Assembly: GCA_905234745.1 (NCBI GenBank)
Contig: CAJOJD010000018.1
Coordinates: 8,656 to 49,227, forward strand
Length of the DNA stretch: 40,572 nucleotides
Reading direction: 5' to 3'
Source: an uncultured Bacteroidaceae bacterium
Lineage (GTDB): Bacteria > Bacteroidota > Bacteroidia > Bacteroidales > Bacteroidaceae
The notes below the pieces were generated by a model. The model was not told where the DNA came from and made no database searches. It saw nothing but the letters and a program-made list of their open reading frames with translations. The position numbers and the translations under genes are program-made. Of this stretch, positions 9,439 through 17,178 are shown piece by piece (within the stretch, counting starts at the first letter, position 1; every line of letters begins with the position of its first letter).

Positions 9439-10240
9439 TTACTTGTTGAACATTTCTTTGATAGCACCCTTGTGAAGCAGCACTGCATTGAACAGGGCCT
9501 CAATGTTGACCTTGCTCTCGGCACCGGTAGTGTTGAGGGAAACCTGGATGTTGCCGCCCGGAACCATCTCCTGGTAAAGGGCATTGGGATCAACCTCCGA
9601 TGAGTAGTCAAAATAGAGCTTTTCTGCGATTTCATCGAGAGATGCGTTCAGCAGCACATCCCTGCGGTCCAGAATGATGATAGGATCGATGGTAGCCTCA
9701 AGGTCTCTGGCCTGATGGGTAGAGATCAGGAGTGTGGGCCTTACGGAACTGGGCCTTTGAGGGGATATCCAATCCGTTGGTGGGCTCGTCCATAAAGAGA
9801 TACTTGGTGTTGCAGGCAAGGGCAAAACTGATGAAGGTCTTTTTGAGCTGGCCGTATGACATATGGTCCATACGCTGATCCTCATCGTTGTCAAACACCT
9901 TCATGATCTCTGAGAATTTTTCAATGCTGAAGTTGGTCCAGTACTGTCCGTGGTCATGTGCGAAATCTATTGCCTTACGACGGGGTGCGGGAACCTCATC
10001 GGGCAGATAATAGATATTTGAAAGGAAAGAGGGCTTGCGGTCAAAAGGATTGTAACCGTCAATGTCAAGAGTACCTCCATCGACCTCCTTAAGGCCGGCA
10101 AGCAAGGTCAGCAGAGTAGTCTTACCTACTCCGTTCTCTCCCAGAAGACCGTAGATGCGGCCCTCCTGGAGTTCCATCGAAATGTCTTTCAGTACGACGT
10201 TGTCACCGTAACTGAATGCCAAATTCTTAATCGTAATCAT
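9439..10240 (-). pseudogene. ABC transporter ATP-binding protein, frameshifted
   Basis: The first 167 codons encode a normal ABC ATPase: Walker A in LLGENGVGKTTLL, the signature as MSYGQLKK, and Walker B with D-loop as FMDEPTNGLD. After FRK (9740-9745) the frame leaves the family and ends in unrelated residues. The correct continuation, PTLLISTHQARDLE with the H-loop His, resumes in another frame and runs to 9439. From the D-loop Asp to the H-loop His only 17 residues remain, where the family usually has about 26, so about nine codons seem missing along with the frame. An 8-bp word AAGGCCCA occurs twice on the minus strand 15 bp apart at the break (9735-9742 and 9750-9757). It could be a true deletion or a sequencing or assembly error. 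Confidence 0.75.
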
Positions 10241-10296
10241 AACTTTATTGTTTGGTGTGGTTTTGTTTATCGGTGTATTACTTCACTAAGACACTG

Positions 10297-10304
10297 CAAA
10301 TATA
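10297..10304 (-). promoter_or_regulatory. -7 box for the ABC/gntR operon
   Basis: On the minus strand this reads TATATTTG, a full match to the Bacteroidetes -7 consensus, 57 bp upstream of the ATPase start. A TTTG lies 23 bp further upstream, slightly longer than the usual 19-21 bp spacing. Confidence 0.5.
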
Positions 10305-10416
10305 AGGAGCATTTCGTTACCCGCACCCAAATTAACACACTTTAACTTTTTCAAGGACTCTTGCGCCCCACACGCACGTGCGAATCTATTTCTTTTCCCT
10401 CCGAAGGTGCGTTTCT

Positions 10417-10550
10417 GGCCATACTTGCACGCAGAAGCTCTGTGAGCAACCTTTTCTGCAAGTACGGTAACAAAAACGCAGGTTTTGGCCATTTTTAAGG
10501 CCATACTTGCAGAAAAACGCACCCACAATCCCTACACTTGCAAGTACGGC
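10417..10550. repeat. Structured REP-like repeat array, copy 1
   Basis: The arms GGCCATACTTGCA (10417, again at 10499) and TGCAAGTACGG (10457, again at 10539) alternate, each recurring exactly 82 bp apart, while the roughly 27-bp spacer after each GCCATACTTGCA arm is not conserved. The arms are near-complementary, so several hairpins can form. The segment 10457-10513 matches 14018-14074 at 48 of 57 positions and includes the shared core GGTTTTGGCCATTTTT. It sits directly beyond the 3' end of the RAYT-like transposase. Together with the promoter above it fills the 314-bp gap between the ABC operon and the transposase; 10310-10416 shows nothing else I recognise. Confidence 0.8.
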
Positions 10551-10554
10551 AACA

Positions 10555-11688
10555 TTAAAGAAAAAGACAGCGCCGCGCCTGCTTGTCCTGCACATGGAAT
10601 TCATTAGTGAGGATACGGTGTATTGCCCAGCGTTTTTCGGTGTTTAATTGATAAATGGATTGAACTTTGAACTCAGGTAAGATGCATCGGTCAATAATGC
10701 TACAGAGATCAATGTCACTTCTTGTATTCTTGAAAGTGGAAGAACGCTCGTTATAAAGATATTCTTTGATATCCTCATCGGAATGAAGGGGCTCAATATC
10801 CGATATTTGTACTGAAGGTCTGCCGTTTCTGTCCTGATCCTGCTCTTGAATCCACTTTTCATCGGTCTTTCGAAACATATTATATTCAAATGCTCCAGGT
10901 GAAACAAACAACAATTCGGTTTGTCTGAGTTGTTCAAAACAAGGTCTCAGGAATACTCCTGACGACGACATTACCCATTCATCGGGCCACTCGGAATATC
11001 TAGGAAGATATTGTTTCATCTCACTTCGGTCTGTAATAGGGGTATAACCGTAGGGAAAAACCAATCCATGAGTGGTCTTATTATGAAGGGAGGTTGATTT
11101 TACCCAATGACCGGACTTGTTCTTACGAAACTCAAATAAACTATTAGTCCCTTGGTATGGTCTATCGGTCTTACCAAGCTCGGGAACAAACATGTCATTA
11201 ATTGAGGAGTAGGGATACATGAAAGCGGTACCTGCAACACCATGATGCAAGCCATTTCTCAACACATAACTACAAGCAGAAATCATATGGAAATTACCCT
11301 CTATTACCAATGAGAAGTAGTATTTCTGCCCCATTCTTCCTTCATTGCGATGATATTTCTGGACAAAATACCAGGTATACCTTTTCCTAAGTGAACTTAC
11401 AAAATCTGAAAGTTGGTTCGAGTCGGAATAAAGGATGCCTCCTTGTGTATTGAAACCGTTTTTATGTATTGATTTATCAGCTACACCGTAGGATAGTTTA
11501 TTTTCCTTTTTGGCCGATGAAAACAGTAAAAGATGCACATGATTGGACATCTCTGTATCGGCAAAAATATCAACCCCGTACTTCCATGAACACAAGGCCA
11601 AAATATTAAGGAAAACACCTACATCATCAGGACTTCGGAACATCACCTCCTCATGGGAAGTGAAACAACAATGAATAATCTGTTTCAT
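10555..11688 (-). CDS. Y1 (HUH) transposase, RAYT-like
   Basis: This 377-residue protein belongs to the Y1/IS200-like HUH transposase superfamily, closest in pattern to REP-associated tyrosine transposases. The HUH motif is HVH at residues 50-52 within MSNHVHLLL, and the catalytic-tyrosine helix is probably LRKRYTWYFVQKYH (Tyr 104 or 107). It is followed by the QKYYFSLVIEGNFHMISACSYVLRN segment that parallels the conserved second half of these enzymes. The remaining 170 or so residues are not recognised, making it clearly longer than common RAYTs (about 150-220). Hairpin repeats abut its 3' end and a perfect palindrome lies 33 bp before its start. No IS605 TnpB partner is present. Such enzymes usually mobilise short palindromic repeats rather than themselves. 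Confidence 0.75.
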   Translation of the reverse strand: MKQIIHCCFTSHEEVMFRSPDDVGVFLNILALCSWKYGVDIFADTEMSNHVHLLLFSSAKKENKLSYGVADKSIHKNGFNTQGGILYSDSNQLSDFVSSLRKRYTWYFVQKYHRNEGRMGQKYYFSLVIEGNFHMISACSYVLRNGLHHGVAGTAFMYPYSSINDMFVPELGKTDRPYQGTNSLFEFRKNKSGHWVKSTSLHNKTTHGLVFPYGYTPITDRSEMKQYLPRYSEWPDEWVMSSSGVFLRPCFEQLRQTELLFVSPGAFEYNMFRKTDEKWIQEQDQDRNGRPSVQISDIEPLHSDEDIKEYLYNERSSTFKNTRSDIDLCSIIDRCILPEFKVQSIYQLNTEKRWAIHRILTNEFHVQDKQARRCLFL

Positions 11689-11720
11689 GATAAAAATGGT
11701 ATTTAGAAAAAAGAGCCAAA

Positions 11721-11733
11721 GGGGTCTGACCCC
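11721..11733. repeat. Palindrome GGGGTCTGACCCC between transposase and helicase
   Basis: A perfect 6-bp inverted repeat with a single-base loop lies in the 52-bp gap before the transposase start and just behind the helicase stop. On the minus strand it is followed by a T-rich run (TTTGGCTCTTTTTT), so it may also terminate helicase transcription. From memory, similar GGGGTC-type palindromes are seen near RAYT genes in other bacteria. Confidence 0.7.
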
Positions 11734-11740
11734 AATGGTA

Positions 11741-13891
11741 TCATTTTTTGTAATTTGTAATCAGTGCCAGGATTTCCTCGCCGTACTGTTTCCATTTGGC
11801 GGGGCCGAATCCGTTTACCTGCAGGAGTTCCTCTTTGGTTGTTGGGCAGGTATCGGCTATTTCAAGGAGGGTACGCTGTGTGAGCACCCAGTAGGCGCGG
11901 ATGTTTTGAGCCATGTATTGTTCAGTACGCCAGTCTATGAGCGGCTGGATAAGTTCCGGATGGCGGTTGTCGGAGTAGATTTCCTCGATGGTGGGCTTGG
12001 TCTTGATAACCTTTTCCTTTACGGGTTTGGGTTCCTTTACCTTCTTGACCGTTGTCTTGGGCTTGGATGACAACAGCGCATCGTTCCTGATCCGGAGATA
12101 TGACTCGATTGTGAAACCGTTCTCAAGTATCTCCCTCAGACTTTGCAGATGCATGGAGAGTTCGGGCAGGAGTTCGCCCGATGCCTCGGTAAGAGATTTC
12201 TTTACATCTTTATTGTCGATGGAAACGGACAAAACAGGGGTAATGTCCGATGCCGCCTCAAGCAGAATGGGAAGGAAATACCCGGCAGCTTTACTAACCC
12301 TCTCATCAAGATGAGCCTTGTCGGTAAGGCCGATGCGGTCCAACTCACGGCGGAAAGTCTCGGCAACTTTCTCAATATCTCTGACTCTGCGGCGGTTCTC
12401 CTCCATCCTGGCGGTCTGCTCCGGATAGGTATTCTTGAGATGGTTGTTGAATATTCCGCCGGCCCAACCGGTAAGTCTTTCAAGTTCAGTGAATGTAAAA
12501 CACTCTTTGAGAATGCTCATGAAATACTCCGCCCGCGATGCTTCCAGTTGCCTTTCCATTTCGGATACCGGCAGGAACTGCTCATGGAATCCGGATACAT
12601 CGCTGTTGTTGAACAGGCACGACTGTGATATGGGACTGCTCAGAACTATGCCTTCAAGTGTGCGGCATCGTGACAGTGCCACATAGACCTGACCGAAACT
12701 GAAGGCCGATGCCGCATCAATGATCACACGGTCAAAAGTAAGGCCCTGGCTCTTATGAATGGTGACTGCCCAGGCGGCCCGCAGCGGGTACTGGGAGAAA
12801 GTACCTTCTACCTTGGGTACAATCTCCTTGGTATCTTTGTCTATCTCATACTGGATATTCTCCCATTTTTCAATAGGAACATTGATTTCATCGCCGTTTT
12901 CATCGGTCACTATGATGCCGTCATCATAATCTATGGAGGTTACGGTGGCAATCTTTCCGTTGTAGTACCGGCCCTCGCGGGAGTCGTTGCGCAGGAACAT
13001 GACCTGTGCTCCCTCCTTGAGTTGGAGTACCTTTTCAGCGGGGAGCGTGTTTTCCGGGAAATTTCCCTCGACCTCTGCGTAGAATGTGTAGAGGCGGGTC
13101 TTCAGAGTCTCCATTTTCTCCTGGTTGATGCTGTCTGCCTGGCGGTTGTGGGTGGTCAGGCGGATCCATCGGCCTCCGGAGGGTGCAGCGGTATCATCGG
13201 GATTGAAACGCGGGTCCAGACGGCTGTTGAGCATACGGTATGTTGCGTTGTCCATCACGCCGCCACGGATGCTGTTGAGTATATCCAGAAACGATGTATC
13301 TGATTGACGGTAAACCGTTTGCAACTCTATTGTAACGTATTTGAGTTGCCGCATCACCTTTGAATGGAAGAAGAAAGGTGACTGATATACCTTTTTGAGC
13401 CAGGGCTCATCCTGCTCTGTAACAACAGGCGGTAACTGGTGGGCATCGCCTATCATGAGCAACTGTACCCCGCCAAAGGGTTTGTTGTTGTGCCGATATC
13501 GGCGCATTACGGAGTCAACCGCATCAAGCAGATCTGCACGGACCATGGATATTTCATCTATTATCAGAAGGTCCAGTGTCTTGATGATCTTTACTTTCTC
13601 CTTGCGCAACTGTCGCCTTGCCTCGGGCAACTGATACTCCGTAACCAGTTCCCTGACATCGGGCAGGTAAGGGCATAGCGGGAGTTGGAAAAATGAATGG
13701 ATCGTTACACCGCCCGCATTGATGGCGGCCACACCGGTTGGTGCAAGCACTACGCAGCGTTTGGGCGTATTCTCAACAATGTACTTTAGGAATGTTGTTT
13801 TTCCGGTTCCGGCCCTGCCGGTCAGAAAGACCGATATTCCCGTCTGGGAAATGTAACTCTCGGCCAGTTGAAAGAGATGATCTTTTTTCAT
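11741..13891 (-). CDS. PIF1/RecD-like helicase with C-terminal HRDC domain
   Basis: This 716-residue superfamily 1 helicase begins with an AAA-type core: Walker A GRAGTGKTTFL (around residue 25), LAPTGVAAINAGG, Walker B DLLIIDEISMV, and the GDAHQLPPVV motif typical of PIF1/TraA-like enzymes. RAAWAVTIHKSQGLTFD and VYVALSRCRTLEG are the late SF1 motifs. The last 75 residues, ending with TCPTTKEELLQVNGFGPAKW, form an HRDC/HhH-type nucleic-acid-binding domain. Such proteins act in DNA repair or replication restart in Bacteroidetes; the exact substrate is unknown. I choose ATG 13891 (MKKDHLFQLAESY) because the in-frame extension to 13948 runs through the promoter. Repeat arrays lie on both sides of the helicase-transposase pair. 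Confidence 0.88.
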   Translation of the reverse strand: MKKDHLFQLAESYISQTGISVFLTGRAGTGKTTFLKYIVENTPKRCVVLAPTGVAAINAGGVTIHSFFQLPLCPYLPDVRELVTEYQLPEARRQLRKEKVKIIKTLDLLIIDEISMVRADLLDAVDSVMRRYRHNNKPFGGVQLLMIGDAHQLPPVVTEQDEPWLKKVYQSPFFFHSKVMRQLKYVTIELQTVYRQSDTSFLDILNSIRGGVMDNATYRMLNSRLDPRFNPDDTAAPSGGRWIRLTTHNRQADSINQEKMETLKTRLYTFYAEVEGNFPENTLPAEKVLQLKEGAQVMFLRNDSREGRYYNGKIATVTSIDYDDGIIVTDENGDEINVPIEKWENIQYEIDKDTKEIVPKVEGTFSQYPLRAAWAVTIHKSQGLTFDRVIIDAASAFSFGQVYVALSRCRTLEGIVLSSPISQSCLFNNSDVSGFHEQFLPVSEMERQLEASRAEYFMSILKECFTFTELERLTGWAGGIFNNHLKNTYPEQTARMEENRRRVRDIEKVAETFRRELDRIGLTDKAHLDERVSKAAGYFLPILLEAASDITPVLSVSIDNKDVKKSLTEASGELLPELSMHLQSLREILENGFTIESYLRIRNDALLSSKPKTTVKKVKEPKPVKEKVIKTKPTIEEIYSDNRHPELIQPLIDWRTEQYMAQNIRAYWVLTQRTLLEIADTCPTTKEELLQVNGFGPAKWKQYGEEILALITNYKK

Positions 13892-13918
13892 AGTATAGCA
13901 ATCAGGTTTCTTGTTCCG

Positions 13919-13948
13919 CAAATATATGGATAATTGCTGACAAATCAA
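13919..13948 (-). promoter_or_regulatory. Helicase promoter
   Basis: On the minus strand a TTG (13946-13948) is followed after 19 bp by TATATTTG (13919-13926), matching the Bacteroidetes -33/-7 pair. The -7 box is 27 bp upstream of the chosen start. Confidence 0.65.
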
Positions 13949-13950
13949 TT

Positions 13951-14113
13951 ACGCAGGTGCCGCGTATTCTTTAAAATGGCCATACCTGCGTAAAATGGCC
14001 TTTAAAAGGCGGTTTTTTGCAAGTATGGCAGCGAAAACCCGGGTTTTGGCCATTTTTGGAGCCATACTTGCAGAGAATCGGGGCTACAACGCTTGTGTTG
14101 ACAGGTATGGCCG
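13951..14113. repeat. Structured REP-like repeat array, copy 2
   Basis: The same arms as in the first array alternate here: ACGCAGGT (13951), GGCCATACCTGCG (13978), TGCAAGTATGGC (14018), GCCATACTTGCA (14061) and ACAGGTATGGC (14101). Equivalent arms are again 82 bp apart. TGCAAGTATGGC and GCCATACTTGCA form a perfect 12-bp inverted repeat, and the loop holds a second perfect palindrome AAAACCCGGGTTTT (14034-14047). Orientation is the same as copy 1. It occupies most of the 298-bp gap between the helicase and the CoA-transferase. Confidence 0.8.
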
Positions 14114-14131
14114 CAAAAGGGCGCAGGGGGT

Positions 14132-14170
14132 AGAAAAACAACGGCCCGCAACCGGAAGCTGCGGACCGTT
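14132..14170 (-). terminator. Rho-independent terminator of the CoA-transferase gene
   Basis: On the minus strand an 11-bp stem with one mismatch (plus-strand AACGGCCCGCA 14140-14150 and TGCGGACCGTT 14160-14170, 9-base loop) is followed by a short T run (plus-strand A 14134-14138). It lies 19 bp behind the stop codon. Confidence 0.85.
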
Positions 14171-14189
14171 GATAGTACAAAGGCCTAGA

Positions 14190-15653
14190 TTAGAACTCGG
14201 CCAGGTGCATGTCGCCCTTCTCGGCAAGGGCCTTGTGCAGGGCAAAGGCTTTTTCCAGAGCGTGGCTGGTCTGACCCTTCTCGGCAATCTTGAGGTAATC
14301 CCACATGAGTTGCTTGTAGTCGGGATGTACGCAGTTCTCGATGATGCACTTGGCGCGCTGGAGGTCGGCTATACCCTGCTCGGTGATGAGAACCTTTACG
14401 CTGTGCTCGTTGTGGTCAACGTGTGTGCACATGGGAACGATTGCGCTTATCTTGCCTCCCTTTGCTGTTGACGGGCAACTGAAGATTGAAATGAATGCGT
14501 TGCGGGTGAAATCGGCCGAACCGCCCACACCGTTCATCATCTTGACACCGCTTACGTGGGTTGAGTTCACGTTGCCGTAGATATCGGCCTCCAGGGCAGT
14601 GTTCATTGCTATCAGTCCAAGACGGCGTGCAACCTCGGGGCTGTTTGATATCTCGGTAGGACGGAGCACCAGCTTGTCCTTGAAGAAGTTCATATCATCA
14701 TATACGCTCTGCAGGGTCTCGTTACTAACGCTCAGCGATGAACTTGAACCGAACTTGCAATGGCCCTCACGCATCAGGTCGATGACCGAATCCTGGATAA
14801 CCTCGGTGTACATCTGGAATGCGGGAACCGACGGATCCTCACCCAGAGCACCCAGTACGGCGTTTGCTACATTACCTACACCGCTCTGGAGAGGCAGGAA
14901 GGTTGAAGGAATGATACCGCGCTTGAGGTCGCTGATAAGGAACTGGGCTACATTATGACCGATCTGGAGAGTTGTCTCATCGGGAGCGGTAAAGCCGCGT
15001 GCCTCATCGGGTATGTTGACCTCTACGATACCGATAATCTTGGCGGGATCTACCTGAATGTAGTCCTTGCCGATATGGTCGCTGGGCTGGTAAACGGGAA
15101 TCTCGCGGCGGTAAGGGGGATCGGCGGGCTCATAGATATCATGCAGGCCCTTGGCGCAACGTGCGTGGGCTGCATTAACCTCTATGATCAGTTTCTCAGC
15201 CAGACGGGCTACTGTAGGAGCTATACCCACACCGGCGGTTACCCAGATCTTACCGTCATCGCTGACATCAAAGGCCTCCATGATGCCGATGTTCAGCTTG
15301 CCGTAGAATCCGTAACGCATCTCCTGTGCCATCTGGCTCAGGTTGATGTCATTATAAGCAATTTCACCGTTGTTTACGGCTGTACGGAAATCCTTGTTGG
15401 TGGTATAGGGAGCGCGATATTTGAGGGCGTGCTCACGTGCCAGTATGCCGTCGCATGAATCGCCGGTAGAAGCACCGGTAAACAGACTGATCTGAAACTC
15501 CTGACCCTGCTCGTGGAGCTCATGGGCCATTAAACCGATCTCATGGGTGACGGCCTTGGGGGTACCTGCAGGAGTGAATCCGCTCAGACCTACGTTATCA
15601 CCGTTCTTGACAAAACGTGCTGCCTCGGCAGCAGTCATTTTTTTGAAAGCCAT
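14190..15653 (-). CDS. Acetyl-CoA hydrolase/transferase family, probable succinyl-CoA:acetate CoA-transferase
   Basis: This 487-residue protein belongs to the class I CoA-transferase family that includes succinyl-CoA:acetate CoA-transferase (AarC, Cat1, ScpC). Seen motifs are LSGFTPAGTPKAV near the N-terminus, PLQSGVGNVANAVL for CoA binding, YTEVIQDSVIDLM with the likely catalytic Glu, and GVGGSADFTRNAF, the oxyanion region. In Bacteroidales such an enzyme recycles CoA between succinyl-CoA and acetate or propionate during succinate and propionate fermentation. I choose ATG 15653 (MAFKKMTAAEAARF), since the promoter lies between 15701 and 15731 and would be inside any longer version. It is a single-gene transcript with its own promoter and terminator. 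The exact acyl-CoA pair is not readable from sequence. Confidence 0.88.
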   Translation of the reverse strand: MAFKKMTAAEAARFVKNGDNVGLSGFTPAGTPKAVTHEIGLMAHELHEQGQEFQISLFTGASTGDSCDGILAREHALKYRAPYTTNKDFRTAVNNGEIAYNDINLSQMAQEMRYGFYGKLNIGIMEAFDVSDDGKIWVTAGVGIAPTVARLAEKLIIEVNAAHARCAKGLHDIYEPADPPYRREIPVYQPSDHIGKDYIQVDPAKIIGIVEVNIPDEARGFTAPDETTLQIGHNVAQFLISDLKRGIIPSTFLPLQSGVGNVANAVLGALGEDPSVPAFQMYTEVIQDSVIDLMREGHCKFGSSSSLSVSNETLQSVYDDMNFFKDKLVLRPTEISNSPEVARRLGLIAMNTALEADIYGNVNSTHVSGVKMMNGVGGSADFTRNAFISIFSCPSTAKGGKISAIVPMCTHVDHNEHSVKVLITEQGIADLQRAKCIIENCVHPDYKQLMWDYLKIAEKGQTSHALEKAFALHKALAEKGDMHLAEF

Positions 15654-15700
15654 TGTTATATGTTTGTTTACTTGTTTGACTTCTTTGGTATAAAGTAGCG

Positions 15701-15731
15701 CAAATTTAACCAATACCTAAAATAAAAACAA
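15701..15731 (-). promoter_or_regulatory. CoA-transferase promoter
   Basis: On the minus strand TTG (15729-15731) and TAAATTTG (15701-15708) are separated by 20 bp, a very good match to the Bacteroidetes housekeeping promoter. It lies 47 bp upstream of the start codon. Confidence 0.75.
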
Positions 15732-15732
15732 G

Positions 15733-15740
15733 TAAATTTG
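15733..15740 (+). promoter_or_regulatory. miaB promoter -7 box
   Basis: TAAATTTG on the plus strand matches TAnnTTTG exactly and lies 22 bp before miaB. It is back-to-back with the CoA-transferase promoter. No clear TTG -33 element is seen for this strand. Confidence 0.6.
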
Positions 15741-15762
15741 CGGCCGATTAGGAGAAAGGAAT

Positions 15763-17094
15763 ATGGAAGAAACCACCAAGAGACTTTTCATAGAAACTTA
15801 CGGCTGCCAGATGAATGTAGCCGACAGCGAGGTCATTGCCTCAATCATGCGCATGGCCGGTTACGAGCCGACCGAAAACATTGATGAGGCCGATGCCATA
15901 TTCCTGAATACCTGCTCCATACGAGAGAACGCCGAACAGAAGATCTGGAACCGTCTTGAGGCTCTGAACGCCCTGAAAAAGAAGAGAAAGAATCTTTACA
16001 TAGGCGTAATGGGCTGCATGGCCGAGCGCACCAAGGAGGACCTGACCGAGAACCATCATGTGGATGTGGTCTGCGGACCTGATGCATACCTCTCGCTGCC
16101 CGACCTGATGGCACAGGTAGAAGCCGGTCACAAGGCAATGGATGTGGAACTCTCCACAACCGAAACCTACCGCGACATCATACCGGAGCGTATTTGCGGC
16201 AACAACATTAGCGGATTTGTATCAATCATGCGCGGCTGCAACAATTTCTGCCACTACTGCATTGTTCCCTACACCCGCGGACGCGAGCGCAGCCGTGACC
16301 CGCAGAGCATCCTGAACGAGGTTCTTGACCTTAAGAAAAAAGGTTACAAAGAGGTGACTCTCCTGGGACAGAACGTAAACTCATACAGGTTTGAAAACGG
16401 CCAGTCCACCGTAGGATTCCCGCAACTTCTGCGCATGGTTGCTGAGGCTGTACCCGAGATGAGGGTAAGGTTCACCACGTCACATCCCAAGGATATGAGT
16501 GATGAGACTCTGCATGTTATTGCCGAGGTTCCCAACATATGCCGTCACATACATCTGCCCGTTCAGAGCGGAAGTTCCCGCATACTCAAACTGATGAACC
16601 GCAAATACACCCGCGAGTGGTACTTGGAGCGTGTGGATGCAATAAAACGTATCATCCCCGACTGCGGTCTTACAACCGATATGTTCACCGGCTACCATTC
16701 TGAGACCGAGGAGGACCACCAGGAGAGCCTTTCACTTATGCGCGAGTGCCGTTTTGACGCATCATTCATGTTCCGATACTCGGAGCGTCCCGGCACATAC
16801 GCAAGCAAGCATCTGCCCGACAACGTGCCTGAGGAGGTAAAGATACGCCGCCTCAACGAGATGATAGAACTCCAGAACCAGCTGTCACTGGAACGCAACC
16901 GCGAGTGCATCGGCCATGAATATGAAGTACTGGCCGAGGGTTACTCCAAACGCTCCCGCCAGCAGCTGTACGGCCGCACTGAACAGAACCGCACTGTAGT
17001 CTTTGACAAGGGGACCCACCACCCCGGCGATTTTCTTACAGTACGCATCACCGACGCCACATCGGCAACCCTGTTCGGAACTGAAAATCAATAA
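15763..17094 (+). CDS. miaB: tRNA-2-methylthio-N6-dimethylallyladenosine synthase
   Basis: This 443-residue radical-SAM methylthiotransferase adds the 2-methylthio group to i6A37 of tRNAs reading UNN codons. The N-terminal UPF0004 domain provides cysteines C15 (ETYGCQMN), C51 (NTCSIREN) and C85 (MGCMAE) for the auxiliary 4Fe-4S cluster. The radical-SAM cluster is C159-x3-C163-x2-C166 in RGCNNFCHYCIVPYTRGRE. The C-terminus forms the TRAM domain. The RGCNNFCxYCxVPxxRGRE form separates it from MtaB and RimO. It has its own promoter and appears to be a single gene, since a second strong promoter follows before the next gene. Confidence 0.95.
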   Translation: MEETTKRLFIETYGCQMNVADSEVIASIMRMAGYEPTENIDEADAIFLNTCSIRENAEQKIWNRLEALNALKKKRKNLYIGVMGCMAERTKEDLTENHHVDVVCGPDAYLSLPDLMAQVEAGHKAMDVELSTTETYRDIIPERICGNNISGFVSIMRGCNNFCHYCIVPYTRGRERSRDPQSILNEVLDLKKKGYKEVTLLGQNVNSYRFENGQSTVGFPQLLRMVAEAVPEMRVRFTTSHPKDMSDETLHVIAEVPNICRHIHLPVQSGSSRILKLMNRKYTREWYLERVDAIKRIIPDCGLTTDMFTGYHSETEEDHQESLSLMRECRFDASFMFRYSERPGTYASKHLPDNVPEEVKIRRLNEMIELQNQLSLERNRECIGHEYEVLAEGYSKRSRQQLYGRTEQNRTVVFDKGTHHPGDFLTVRITDATSATLFGTENQ

Positions 17095-17110
17095 AAAATC
17101 CTTAAAACAC

Positions 17111-17142
17111 TTGACAACCCCTATTTCGGGGTATTATCTTTG
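17111..17142 (+). promoter_or_regulatory. Promoter of the methyltransferase-ftsX operon
   Basis: TTG (17111-17113), a 21-bp spacer and TATCTTTG (17135-17142) match the Bacteroidetes -33/-7 consensus. It lies 36 bp before the start at 17179 and may drive the long rightward run of housekeeping genes. It also rules out the longer reading frame that would begin at 17140. Confidence 0.8.
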
Positions 17143-17178
17143 CGGCACTTTGCGCGCGCAAGCGTGCGTTCTATTAGG

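Noticed and set aside
10417-10550. CRISPR-like array
   Set aside because: Only two units, repeats are arranged as alternating complementary arms with variable loops, and no cas genes are nearby.
12755-13303. 182-codon frame antisense to the helicase
   Set aside because: It mirrors helicase codons, shows no recognisable domain and has no promoter; treated as a shadow.
10417-14113. Composite transposon bounded by the two repeat arrays
   Set aside because: The arrays are in direct orientation, but I could find no target-site duplications and the outer ends differ, so only a REP-like relation is claimed.
14955-15458. Long open frame antisense to the CoA-transferase gene (167 codons)
   Set aside because: It lies wholly inside a well-supported gene, has no family features, and such antisense frames are common in these GC-moderate coding regions.
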